A stretch of 64,000 nucleotides of DNA from positions 3,362,960-3,426,959 of the forward strand of contig VUYV01000089.1 of assembly GCA_008711295.1 (NCBI GenBank). Direction: 5' to 3'. The stretch comes from Anarhynchus alexandrinus. Lineage: Eukaryota > Chordata > Aves > Charadriiformes > Charadriidae. Below, one piece after another: positions 37,801 to 50,062 of the stretch (position 1 is the first letter of the stretch; each line of letters begins with the position of its first letter). Under the pieces are notes generated by a model. It saw only the letters and a list, made by a program, of their open reading frames with translations, did not search any database and was not told the DNA's origin. The position numbers were made by a program, and so were the translations under genes.

Positions 37801-40800
37801 AAGCTTCAATTCTTTCCTGTTCATTTAACAGATTTGTAAAAGCACCTTTTCCAGACTAATCAAGTTGAAGACAGTAAGCCACCTGGTAGCCCACGAGTAC
37901 ACAGTACCATTGAATGGTGAAGTGCACCAAGACGGTACCTGCTGAGGCACCACCAGGAAGGAGGGAGTGGCTTATTATATGTGACTGTCTCACTACGGTG
38001 GCTGTGAGAGAGAGAGAAAAGAGGACTCTAACTGTGAAGCTGTTACAGAAATTCTCTCACGGATTTCAACCCTGAATGTATCAATAGCCAGTGTTTACCC
38101 ATTTGGGTTTGTGCCTTTTGCCTTTTATGAGTTATTACCCATTTCCCCTTCTTCTGTTAATTCCTCAGCCTGACAAGAGTTATATCTTCTACATCTTCAT
38201 GTTACTAGGCTTAACATGGAAAACTGCTCATAAAAGTCTATACAACAAAAGTCCCTAATGCAAGCATTTTAAATCTGACATGGGCTCCCTGGTTAACTTC
38301 CTCAAACATTGTCAGGGCTGGATAGCCAAAGTAGTGTTGCCTTGGGAAGCCAAGGTGTGCCTTGGCTGTGCCTGCTGGCCAACTCTGCTCTTACATTGTA
38401 GAGGCACGACAGCCACTTCTCATAAGGTAATGTCTCCATCTTTTCTGCTATTCCTAGTAGGCCTTTTCTGTTACTGAAAAAAAAAAAAAAATAAAATCTA
38501 TTAAAGGGTTCACCATTTCTACTGTGCAATACAAGTTTTGAAGCAGATGGGCTGAAATAAATAGTCCTTTAAGACAGGGCCAAAATTTTGGATATTCAAC
38601 GTCTCTTATGAATGCATAAGACAATAAATTTGCAAGTAAAATGTAATGGTGTACTTTGCATCGCTTTGTATTTTACTTAAACTTTGCCATACTTGCAGAT
38701 AAATTCTTTCCAGAACCACTGGGCTTATTTGCATTCTTATAAACCTGTGGAAACTGATACATGAACTTCCCCATTTGCTATGCTGCTGTTTGAGGCTGGC
38801 AAATGGTCCAATCAATGGAAGTCACTGTACGTAGTACTGAATCTTGGTTGTTTCTCTGTTTCCTCAAAGTAGCACTTGTGACATAATCCCCACTGTTTTC
38901 TGAAGCTGGCTCTTATTCCTGTGAAAGATTCAGACTGCTTATGTACAGGTCTATTAAATTTTTATGTGCCTCCCAGATGATGTTTGCTGCAGAAAGTGTT
39001 TACCTCCCTGTCTCAGAGCTTGAAGACCTTTAAATTCCTTTTTAAGCACTGAAGACGTCGGTTCAGAACCTCATCCCGCATGCCTAGAAGTTAGGCTTTT
39101 CAAGATCTCATTATACATTGATGTAAGACAAATTTCTTGCTTACCAGATACCTGGGCAGGAAGCAGCACATTTCAAAAGTAGGAGAAGAAACTGCTGAAT
39201 GACAAGAAGGATTTCAATAAAACTCAATGAAGTGAAACCCAGAAATCCAGAAATATCTGAAATCAGAAGTACAAAACCTATTGCATGGAACCAGATTAAA
39301 ATAAAAAGTCTTTTCCTTCTTTGATTTTTTATGCCATGATCAGTTTTATAATACATGATAAAGAGAAGCCTACAATGCATATTATATAAAGTATAGAAAA
39401 CAAATTACTTTAAGTGTCTCAAAGAACTGCAGATTTTTCTAATTTATTAATTGTATAAATTAAAGCAGTGTTCTGACTAGATCTACTTCTATAAACATTT
39501 TAGATAGCATGATAGGATCAGAGCTGGTTATTCCTAAATGATCTTCTGCTGTGCTCAGTTGGACAGAATATATTTTCTAGTATTCTGTGCATCTCTGAAA
39601 ACTAAAACAATATCATTTTTTAAAATTAATAGGATGTAGGTTACAGGAAGAATTGTGTTGCTCACAGTTTAGAAAACTGTTTCCTCTCCCCTTGCCCTTT
39701 CTGAAAGCATTCAATTAATGATGATGCAGCTTTTGTCTCTCCAAAGTGGTGCCTCTGAAGAGAGAAAGAAATCTGTCCAAATGCATGTTTTGAAGCTATC
39801 CTATGTGGTTTTTATGTTAATCACATTCCATACAGGTGACTGTAACATATCAACATTTGGCCCTGTGCCATACGCAAATTTTATTTACCTCCCTTTTACA
39901 GCTTTCTAAATGAAACCCCATTTCTTGTAACCCTCTCTCTGTGCGTTTATTTTATTTACTTACAAAGCAATACTTCTTACTATTATTCTCACACTCTTCT
40001 ATACTGTTTTTGATATTTATAACATTATGTAGCTGGATATCACTGTACTAGTTCATCTGTGCTTGTAGTAGAAAAAATACACCAACAATTATTGTATGCA
40101 GTAGTTACCTGGTACAGTATTTGTAGCATATTGTAACTTATATTCTTGCCATTATTTTGTCACAATTCAATGGAGTTCTCTGGTGTTATTTCTCCTATAG
40201 TACAGACTGGTTCTTTGCTACCATTTGCAGTGATTCCCAGCATCCTTACGGTCTCCTATTGCTTTTTCCCATAGCAAGGATTACATATTTTAGCCACTTT
40301 TCTGTTGTGGTCCCCCCCCCCCAACATTCTAGTCTTGTTTGGAATGCTTCAATATTACTGTACAAATACTGTAAATGTACAGATGAATCCACCCATTCTG
40401 GTATAAAAATGCGTTTATTTTTTCTCTCCTGGTCCCAGACTATAACTTTTTCAGAAATATATTTACTCATAACAAGCAACAATTTACAGAAACTAAACAG
40501 AAAAACCCCATACTTCCTTCAAAATAAGAGTGTTTCTAGAGCAGCTGAACCACGTGTATATTTCTGTATGTTAAGTCAGCTAAAGCTGAGGGACACCAAA
40601 GTAAAGTGTCTGTATGTCTGCAGGTTAATCAAAATCCACTTGTCATCTAAGCCACGGTGAATGGATCTGCATATATTCTTAGCTTCTTCCTGTAATTAAA
40701 TATTTTAGTTTAAACCATCTACAGTGCTTCTGTACTCCTCAACCAGAGGTTTAAACTAATTCCTGCATAGTCCCTTTGAATCACAGGAGTTTCATTGTTT

Positions 40801-42363
40801 TAATCAGTATTCTGTCACCTTAAAAACTGAAGAAGTAAGGCTGGTCTTTCGTTAGCTCTCATAACACTGGGCTTAAGAAATGTGAAGATATTGAGCAGTG
40901 CAATAGAGGGCTCAGCTTTCTGCAGTGCCAGTCAGATCTCCATGGGGCAAAGGATCAAACTCCCTAAATGTAACAGAAATTAAAACTTCACTGGTAGGAA
41001 TTCATCTTTCTAACATGGGAAATATCTAGGCATCTACTGAAGATGAACAAAGAATAGGCAAAAGAGAGTATTTTCCAGAAAAGTGGCATTACATAGTTCA
41101 AGAAGTGAGACACTGAGATCTGAAGTTCTCAAAAATTCCCAAGCTAGAACTTCAAAAACTAGATGGGCAATAGAACCCCAACAGCCTAGAAATAATCAGA
41201 TGTTTTTTCTATAAAGGGAAAAATTGTTAAATGGGAAAAAAGAGAAAAAAGAAAATAAACTGCACCCAAATGGAGAACCAGCTCATGATGTCAAACTATT
41301 AAGGTCCTTGAAGATAGGATAAAGGTAATGGATGTATAGTCCAAGTTCCACAAGAAGAAGCGTCCCCCAGAAAAGCAATCTACTATTACACAGCTTTTGT
41401 TTTCCTCTGTTTTCTGAAGTATTTGTCCAATCTCCAGCTAGTGAAAATGACTATTAGAATTCATACTGGCTTCACCCTATTGTTCCTTGAATCTTGCATT
41501 TTGAAATGAAAGCAGGGTTGATAACTAGTGTACGTGGTACATACATATCTTAGTGTGCATCTATGTGTACATATACAAGAGCAGATGTATACTGTTTGTT
41601 CCTTTTTGTACACTAATAATATTACAGAGCTAAATTGCTTTTAATACAAAATAGATGACATTATTCAAAGCAATGATAAAAAAGCCATACTAATAAAGGT
41701 GAATGTACTGCATGATTCCTAAGCTTAGTAATTACGGAGTAAGCTTTTCAAGACCCTAAGCATCCATGTTAACAGTATGAAGGCTTTTCTATTTCTCAGC
41801 TGGTTAACTAAGAGTAAGGGTTACTAGAAATAGAACATCTCTTATGAACTTTACCATGGCAATTTGTAGAGTAAATTGAAAAGCGCTTAAAGTCACTCTT
41901 AGCGTACTTTTATTCACACTATATTTTTAAAGTAATGTCTACTATTTTAGCTTATTAAATATGAAATTGATTTTTAGGGGAGAGAACAAGTGTTATTTCA
42001 GGTAAGTTTATTTTCCCATTGCTATTAATTTGTAGCTTTTGAAGGCCACATCATTTCAGGTTTTAGTCTTTGTAAAGAAATATGAACATTGAAAGCTTAT
42101 TAATATCTCCTTTATATATCTTAATTACATTATTTTATATCTGGCAACATACACCTATGGATAGAAAAGGTTTTTTGAATACACAATGCCTGCATATAAT
42201 TGTATGAGGAAATAAGCATGTGCTAAACCTGAGTTCTTTGCAATACAGTGTGGCAGGTTCATTGCCAAAACGGATTCCTTGTTATTTACCAAGACAGTAA
42301 TTCCACAGATATTGTGTGTTTTTTTCTTTTCTTATAGCTGCTATTCCTGTTTTATTTGGTTTG
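31852..42363. other. AT-rich unique sequence, no gene seen
   Basis: There are no mobile elements or long frames. Minor features are a near-tandem duplication of 'attctcattttatattt' (36701-36717 and 36728-36744), a 'tattagca' cluster at 34352-34395, and a run of C at 40312-40322. The 122-codon plus frame at 35492-35860 overlaps a 90-codon minus frame, and neither resembles a known family. Confidence 0.5.
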
Positions 42364-43479
42364 TGTGGCAGAATTTTGGCAGCAGGGAGGCTACAGGTGT
42401 GGCTTCTCTGAGAAGCTGCTAGAAGCTTCCCCTATGTCCGACAGAGCCAATGCCAGCCAGCTCCAAGACGGACCTGCCACCGGCCAAGGCCGATCCTGTC
42501 AGTGATGGTGGTAGCGCCTCTGTGGTAATAGAGTTAAGAAGGGGGAAAAAAGCCCAGTGCAACAGCTATTGCAGTGGAAGAGAGGAGTGAGGATATGTGA
42601 GAGCAACAGCTCTGCAGACACCAAGGTCAGTGAAGAAGGAGGGGTGGTCCAGGCACCGGAGCAGATATTCCCCTGCAGCCTGTGGTGAAGACCATGGTGA
42701 GGCAGGCCGTCTCCCTGCAGCCCGTGGAGTTTAAAGGTGGAGGAGATATTCACTTGCAGCTTGTGAAGAACCCCACACCAGAGCAGGTGGATGCCCAAAG
42801 GAGGCTGTGACCCCCATGGGAAGCCCATGCTGGAGCAGGATCCTGGCAGGACCTGTGACCCTGTGGAGAGAGGAGCCTACACTGGAGCAGGTTTGGTTTC
42901 AGGACTTGTGGGCCCATGGGGGACCCACACTGAAGCAGTCTGTTCTTGAAGGAACGCACCCTGTGGAAGGGACCTACACCAGAGCAGTTTGTGAAGAACC
43001 ACAACCTGTGGGAAGGACTCAAGTTGGAGTTAATGGAGAACTATCTCCCGTGGGAGGGACCCCACGATGGAGCAGGGGAAGAGTGTGAGAAGTCCTCACC
43101 CTAAGAAGCAAGGAGCAGCAGAGACAACATCTTATGAACTGACCACAACCCCCATTCCCCATCCCCCTGTGCTGCTGCGTGGGAGGAGGTGGAGAATTCA
43201 GGTGTGAAGTTGAGCCCAGGAAGAAGGGAAAGGTGGGAAGATGGTGTTTTAAGATTTATTTTTTATTTCTCATTACCCTATTCTGATTTGATTGGTAATA
43301 AATTAAACTATTTTCCCCAAGTCGAGTTTGTTTTGCCCATGACGGTAATTGGTGAGTGATCTCTCCCTGTCCTTATCTTGACCCATGAGCCTGTTTCTCT
43401 CCCCTGTCCAGCTGAGGAGGGGGAGTAATAGAGTGGCTTTGGTGGGTACTTGGTGCCCAGCCAGGGTCAACCCACCACA
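42364..43479 (+). mobile_element. avian ERV LTR, near-complete solo-type copy
   Basis: The copy has matching termini TGTGG...CCACA (42364 and 43479). It includes 'gtccgacagagccaatgcc' near the 5' side, then a central array of imperfect 30-50-bp subunits built around 'gtggaaggacc' and 'tggagcagg', then AATAAA at 43297-43302 followed by the R/U5-like 'tccccaagtcgagtttgttt' and the end 'gggtcaacccaccaca'. No internal retroviral genes are attached, so it is a solo LTR or isolated copy. I found no perfect target-site duplication (flanks 'gtttg' and 'cccgt'). The frames crossing it (for example 42807-43088) are composition artefacts. The family resembles widespread neoavian ERVL-type LTRs. Confidence 0.88.
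43297..43302 (+). promoter_or_regulatory. AATAAA polyadenylation signal in the LTR
   Basis: It lies 177 bp before the LTR end, in the expected R position, and fixes the plus-strand orientation of the LTR. In the older copy at 49213-50062 the corresponding site is degraded ('gcaaaaaataact'). Confidence 0.75.
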
Positions 43480-45499
43480 CCCGTAAATGTTTGCACATAT
43501 TACATTAAAAAGGGATACACTACAAAAACAAGAGGTAAGATTTTCTGGCAAGATTATCCTTGTCTCATTCTATATACAGACTAGAATGAGGCAAAGATAA
43601 TCTCATGAGAATTTCTTCTTCCTCAGGAAGCCTGCAGCTCACAAATGAGCCAGCTTTTCTGTCTCCAGTGAGGCCTCATACCCATCGCTATCCAATACCA
43701 TGGCAGGCAAAACAGCTCCCAAGTGTGGACCAGCTGCAAATCATTCTTTTACCTAGTCCTTAGGTGCAGTACTTGCAAGGTATAACCAAAAAAACACTAT
43801 TTCACACCTGTGAATATTCATTCTATTTCTGTACATGTAAGCTGTGCTGGAAGCTGTTAATTCTGGTTCAGTTCCACTGAACATGAAATAACAGCCAGTT
43901 CACAGACAGCTTTTATTCTTGCTTCTCTGCAGCACAGCCCTGATCCCAGGGTTTTCACTGCCCCAGGCAGCCCACTTTGTCACTCCTATCCGCAACCCTC
44001 AAGAAGGGACATCTTAGATGACTGAGCAGGGGAGATGGGGGAACTACAAAAAGGCTCAGAAATGGCCATTTCTGATCTGGTATAGCAGGCTGTTTCTGCT
44101 CCTCTTTGAACTGCTTGGTCACAAACATGAAAATGATGGCAAAAAGGAAACTGAGGGGAAGAAAAGTTTCATGCACCCTTATCCTGCTTCTAGACTAGTT
44201 GTTGATTAAAGGGTAATACAGTTTTCTGTACTTGCTGAGTCATTTTTACGCCTCATTAGCTGGCAGGTATACTCAAGACACTGATGGGTATAGTGTTTTT
44301 CGTCCCAAGCACGTGGAGAATAGCTCTATTCTGTACAAATAACCACATTGATATGCAAATGGAGATATTTGCTATTCATAAATACTTATTCCCATTTCAA
44401 ATGTTTCAGCAAATTGCCAAGCATAAACAGGACCACATGATTTCAACACATCGAACACAAAAGAAATGAAATAATAATGAATAAACAGACAATCTGTATT
44501 CAAAAGTAGTTTTTTTTCAAGCCATTATGAACAATAGTTACATTCATAGGAATAAGTTTGATCAGAAAGAGGAAAGCAGATGAAATCAGTCAAAAACTAT
44601 TTCTTCAAAACAGCTTAGCTAGCTCTGGTTTACAGAAAAGTTTGAGTTAATAGTTGTTAAAACTTTGATCCCATTAGCTGAAAAGGATTTCATATGACTT
44701 GCACTTTACTGCTTGACTCCTAAGAACTGCAACTACCTCTGAGTTGCCTTACTATTTTTTTAACTAATTTGATTAACTATGATAATCCTTAAAAACAGTT
44801 AATACCTTAAAATCATGACTGTCAGATAACTATGAAAAAAGTTGTAATCTATACTGCTGTTGAAGTGTCTATACAATTATTTTCTTTGCTTTCTTTAGCA
44901 CAGTATGCATAAAAACTTCAGAACCATTTATTTGATTCAAATTGTATCATCAGTCCAAACTATTAATTTTTTGAAATACAGAAGACATGGATTATAAATC
45001 ATGATTTGAAATAATATCCTTCTTTTGACCTTTCATCATTTTACATATTGCATATTTTTTCCTTTTTAATTCACAAACAGTAAACATTTTGCATAATTGT
45101 ATTTTTTTTAATAGAGATATAACCTTATGTATCAATAAATCAATTTGTGAGCTTATCTAACTGGTTAAGAACAACTTTTCAGTGGTAAATTAATTTGTGT
45201 TTTGCCATGTTGCTGTATGCAATTTATAACTATTTTCACAAACTGATCATTAAGGGTTGTTTTTTTTTTTTTTTTTAAATGCCCCAATAATTTTCACGCA
45301 ATAGATGAGAACATCTTCCTGGACTGCAGCCTGAGTCTCTGTGCCCTGTGGCTCTTCTGTGGCACTCTGTGGCATAAATACAGTAACATAAATCAGATAA
45401 CCTTTCTGTGGGACTTACCTACTATATGCAGAGTAAAACCTGGAGTTAAAAGGGTCACTGAAGCTCTTGACATTGTGTAAAAGCATTGAACAAGATGTC
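43480..45499. other. AT-rich unique sequence, no gene seen
   Basis: A T run lies at 45260-45276. The frames at 43955-44209 overlap on both strands and resemble nothing known. Confidence 0.5.
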
Positions 45500-45923
45500 A
45501 GAAGACCTACAGCACATGCCTGGTGCATGGAGGCTGGGAGAGCAGGGTTTGTATAGTGCAGCAAAGAGGAGGTTAAAGACTGATTTAAGGGCAGCTTACA
45601 GCCACCTGAAGGGAGTCACAAAGATGATGGAACCAAATGCTTCTTCAGAGTGACACCCCATATAACATGGGGCAATGGCCACAAATTGAAATAGGAGAGG
45701 TACAGATGGGATCAGGCAAAGCTTCTTTGTTAGAAGGGTGGTGCTGCAATGTAACATGATACTTCAATTGGCTAAGGCATCTCCACTTCGTGTTTTCCAC
45801 ACTCAACTACACAAAGGTGTGGCTGACCCAATCTAGTGTTGGAAATAGTCTTTGGACTTTCTTTGGAGGTTGGACTAAATGGCCTCTTGCAAACCATTTC
45901 AACCAACATTTCTATGATTATGA
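45500..45923 (+). mobile_element. old CR1 LINE 3' fragment, 5'-truncated
   Basis: It is diverged but ordered like CR1: 'cagcttacagccacctgaa' (ORF2 tail), 'caatggccacaaattgaa', 'ggttggactaaatggcctc' and the 3' end 'catttctatgatta' are all in place on the plus strand. Divergence is clearly greater than in the other CR1 copies, so it is probably the oldest insertion in the window. The 5' limit is approximate. The 72-codon frame at 45790-46008 is not a gene. Confidence 0.8.
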
Positions 45924-48575
45924 CTTTCCAAGACCGCTTGACAAAGGGAGATGGCCGGACTGCAACCTACTTTGGCTAAACTTTCTAATGAAACACATTT
46001 CAGTGTAGCCTCTGTATTTCAGGGACGCTGGAGGACACAGACATGAGAGCTAGTTATATCATATTGAGGAAGACTTCCTTGCATCAGGTAAATTTGCAAC
46101 TGTAGAACCGTAATGAGACTTTTCCTTAATGCACAGCAAGACCAGAACAGTCTCCAGAGTCTCACAGAATAAGCTTCAGATACAACCTGGGTTAACATAT
46201 TTTAAATGCACTTGTTTATGCAGAAGAATTGTAAATTAAAACACTTAAATGGATAGAGTTATGGAATTTCAGTAATATTTCAATGCTCAGGGTAAAACTT
46301 GAGTTTACCTACTACTACTTTACTTGTCTCTCTGAAACCTTAGCTATTTCTTCTTCTCAAATTAAACATAAATGAGGTCAGAGTTTTTTTATGAAATTTT
46401 ACCAAACAAGTCTTCACCTGTAGTCAAAGAACTGAAAAATTGCATTACTGTATTCTCTCATTTCAGTTCCAATGTCTAGTGCTGCACTGCAGTGAAGCAG
46501 TTAGGAAGTTTCTCTATGCCTGACTCTAAGCTAAATTTTGATATACAACATTTACTAAAAGTGAAATTCACCAGGCATATTTCTATTTATACATCCTTGG
46601 AAGTGCTTGTTAGCTTGTGAAATCTCGGTGTGATTGTCTGGAGGAAATGGATGTGATTTCTCTTTAAAACAACATGAAGAATATGTTATCTGAATTATCT
46701 GCCCTGAACTGCCAGGTGAGTCTTCTTTTTTTCTTTTTTTTTTTTTTTTAACAGAGTAAAGTCCCTCCAGAATGTCTGAAATCAACATAATGTTGAAGTA
46801 ACTTGGCACATAAATTTACAAATATACAGACGTCCTTGTTGAGACACGTCCCTAACGGTTTCACATGAGGCCTCTGCTAGCTATCAAGTTATTATGACTA
46901 AAAGTTGGAATATATTTTACCACCTACTGTGTCCATCATTTAAATTAAGTGTGAGGATGGAACAATCTAATTCAGTAAGAAAATGCACTCTCCTTTAAAG
47001 GAATCTATTGAGCTTAATGTGGCAGATGTGCAAAAAGGCATAAAACAGTATCTGGAGAATGACTTTTTTCAAGATTAAAGAAATGTTCATAAGAAATACA
47101 TGCAAATCTCTCTACATGAATGCTTGGGAGCTGTTGGTGTTTCATCTGACAAAATAATTCCTTTCCATTGTGGACAAATAGAATATTCTTTTTTAAAGAG
47201 CTGCTGGACAGAGGTCTAGACAGCTCTCTCAGTGAAAATGTGTTGAAGTGAAAATGAACACTTTAGTCCTTGAGAAGACAATCAGTCTCTACTGGTGCCT
47301 TATTCTGCCATACTTCAGGGAACAGCCCAGGGAGTAGTTAGGGCATTCCTTACCACCAGTGTTGTAAATTGTAGAAGCTATAATAAAAATAATGAAAAAA
47401 ATCCTTTATTGTCAGGATCATGTGGAAAGTGGGATTCTGAAGGCAAAACAACTTTGTCAGAGTCTTGCTGGATAAGTTTCAAGCATTCAGATTCATAATG
47501 TATGCATGGCTACTCAAAGTCTCAGAGAGAAAATGAGAATAAGTCAGAACACCGAAGAACAGAGAAGGATCCATAAAGAGGAAAGGGACACGGAACTAGA
47601 ATAGTCTTGAATCAGTTATTGGAAAACTGCTGAGATTTTCAGGATCAAGTTATCCTGGAAAAGGACACAAAAAACCCAAAACCCCCAAAGCAAGTGACAG
47701 ACAGCTGCAAGGCATAGAAGAGAGACATTACAAATAAAATAGTTTGAAAAAATGTGTTTGGGCTTCTTAAATAACAACACTAGAATGGCTGTATAATAAA
47801 ATATTTAGATTAACAGACATATGAGAAAAAAAAATGAATTATGCGTGATTACCATTTAACAAATGGTAGTAAATTCTTCCATAATTAAGTAAAAAATCAA
47901 TGTATTGTGAGTGTACCAAGCTGCTGCTGATGATTTTTTTTTTTTACAATCCTATTCTTAGACTTTGATGAAAATTCTGGTCTTTTACTTACTCCATCAT
48001 TATGTCTACAAAGCAGTAATTTTAAAATAATCCTGGTGTTACAGGACATTCATAATCTGATATTCTGACTCATGTATGTTTGGGGTTGGCAATTCTGTAG
48101 CCAGTCTATATTGTAATCCACTCACTATACCTGTCCACTATCCCAAGCCAGTTGTACTTGGATGATGCTTTGAGTAGATCCCCAAGCACTGTCCAGTGAT
48201 AGGAATAGCTAGCTGAGGAAAGAAAAGGTTATATATGTATATACGTATTAATTAATATTATTTTTCGTGCACACATAAGTCACAAAAAAAAATAATGAAA
48301 ATATATAGCTCTTAAAATTGCATATAAAAATGTCAGTCAGCTTAAAACAAAGTAGTGAAGTACTCTGATACAACATGCATATAAAGAAAAACAGAAATCT
48401 TACACAAGTTTCTTTTTCTTTAGGAGAAAGTAATTCCTCCAGAGGGAGATGCTAGAGGTGTTTACATTCTGGGAAGTAGTAATTATTCTGAGTAACAAGG
48501 TTAGCAACCATGGAAGTTTGCGAATGTGAGCTAGCAGATACATTGTGATGTCTTTTGAAAACCAGAAGTCATTCA
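45924..48575. other. AT-rich unique sequence, no gene seen
   Basis: It includes a T-rich run at 46726-46750, preceded on the plus strand by a candidate donor. I see no repeat family or convincing frame. Confidence 0.5.
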
Positions 48576-48680
48576 TTCTAGTGGGGGGTGTCCCTGCCTA
48601 TGGCAGGGGGGTTGGAACTCGATGATCCTCAAGGTCCTTTCCAACCTAAACCATTCTATGATTCTATGATTCTATGATTC
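48576..48680 (+). mobile_element. short CR1 3' tail
   Basis: This is only the last 105 bp of a CR1, from 'ttctagtggggggtgtccc' through 'ggttggaactcgatgatcc' and 'ccaacctaaaccattc' to three 'attctatg' units. It is nearly identical to the tail of the CR1 at 7060-8950, so the same subfamily. The flanks share 'attcatt' (about 48571-48577 and 48678-48684), a possible short target duplication. Confidence 0.93.
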
Positions 48681-49212
48681 ATTAGACTGAACTGGTACCT
48701 TGGCATCTTGGTTAAAAGTCTTTAATGACATTCCTTTATGGTATTCTGGAACTTTCTTAAGGGCATGTTATTAAAAATAGTAGTCCTGGAGGGACATTTA
48801 TATTTATGTAATTTCTGTGACTGTCTAAAATATTGGTCAGACATCAGTAACAATATATCTGTTCTTATGTGCAGCAGTGGAACACTCATTATCTAGTTTT
48901 CTAAGTTCTCAATGGCAAGTAAAAGAAATGATCATGGTGTGAAGCCATCTGAGCATCTAGCTTTACTGAGATAATTATAGAAAAATTATACAGACAGGAA
49001 AAAAGGCTAGTGATCAATAACCAAATAAGTAGTAATCCTCCCACGTTCAGATCACTTGAATTGTTTTCAACACAAGAAAGCAAATGAATTTTTGAAAGAA
49101 TTTTTTTTGACCCTTTAAATTGTAAACAGTAGAGCTTATAAAAACTCTCTGTATTAGCCATTAATAAAATAATGTTTAAGTAAGCATTAACTTATTAATG
49201 TTTATTAGTTTA
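48681..49212. other. AT-rich unique sequence, no gene seen
   Basis: No recognisable feature. It ends in an AT-rich 'ttattaatgtttattag' stretch directly before the LTR fragment. Confidence 0.5.
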
Positions 49213-50062
49213 TTAGATGGTGGTGCCTCTGGGAAAGCATATGTAAGAAAGGGCAAAATGCTGCCCAAGAGTGAGGGAAAAAGTGTGAAAAATGGCCCTG
49301 TGAGCACCGAGGTGAGAGGGGGAGGAGCTGTTCCAGGCACCTGAGCAGAGATTCCCTTGCAGCCCCTGGACAGACCATACTGGAGAAGGTATTTTCCTGC
49401 AGCCCGTGGAAGAGCCCAAGCTGCAGCAGATACCAACACTGCAGCCCATGGAGGACCCCACACCATAGCAGGTGGTTATTCCTTGAAGGAAGACGCAGCC
49501 CTTGGAGATGAGCCCATGCTGGAGGAATTCCTGGGGAACTGCAGCCCCTGGGAAGGACTCTACAATGAAGCAGGTTTATCCTGAAGGACTGTAGCATGTG
49601 GAAGGACCGTAGCACGTGGAAGGACCCCTACAGGACCAGGGGCAAAGTGTGAAGAAAAAGGAGTGGCAGAAGAACTGACACTGACTGACCACAATCCCCA
49701 GTGTCCATTCCCCATCACTCTGCACCACTCAGGGCAGAATGAGGAGGTAAAGGAATTAGGGAGGAAGGAATGAAGTTGAACCTGGGAAAAAGGCGAGTGG
49801 AGCGAGTGGGAGGGAGAAAGTGATTTCAGTTTTGTACTTGTTTCTCACCATTCTACTCTACTTTTAATTGGCAAAAAATAACTTAATCTTCCCCAAGTCG
49901 AGTCTGTTCTGCCTGTGATGGTAATAGATAAGCGATCTCCCTGTCTTTATCTTAATCCACAAGCTTTTTCATCCTATTTTCTCCCCCTGTCCTGTTGAGG
50001 AGGGGGAATGAGAGAGCAGCTGGGTGGTTATCTAGCAGGCAGCCAAGATCAAATCCACCACA
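49213..50062 (+). mobile_element. partial, older copy of the same ERV LTR
   Basis: The order of motifs matches the LTR at 42364-43479: 'ggtggtgcctctg' start (equivalent to about 42505 in the other copy), the 'ctgcagcccgtgg' and 'ggaccccacacc' subunits, 'ctgaccacaatcccca', 'ccccaagtcgagtctgtt', 'gaggagggggaatga', and the terminus 'ccaccaca' at 50055-50062. The first about 140 bp of the LTR are missing and the sequence is visibly more diverged, with several deletions in the subunit array. Frames over it, such as 49205-49615 on the minus strand, are artefacts of the subunit repeats. Confidence 0.88.

Noticed and set aside
42499..43088. Overlapping frames of 90-109 codons on both strands
   Set aside because: They lie in the LTR subunit array; no domain, and open on both strands because of composition.
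49176..49615. Frames of 75-136 codons
   Set aside because: Same LTR subunit array in the second copy.
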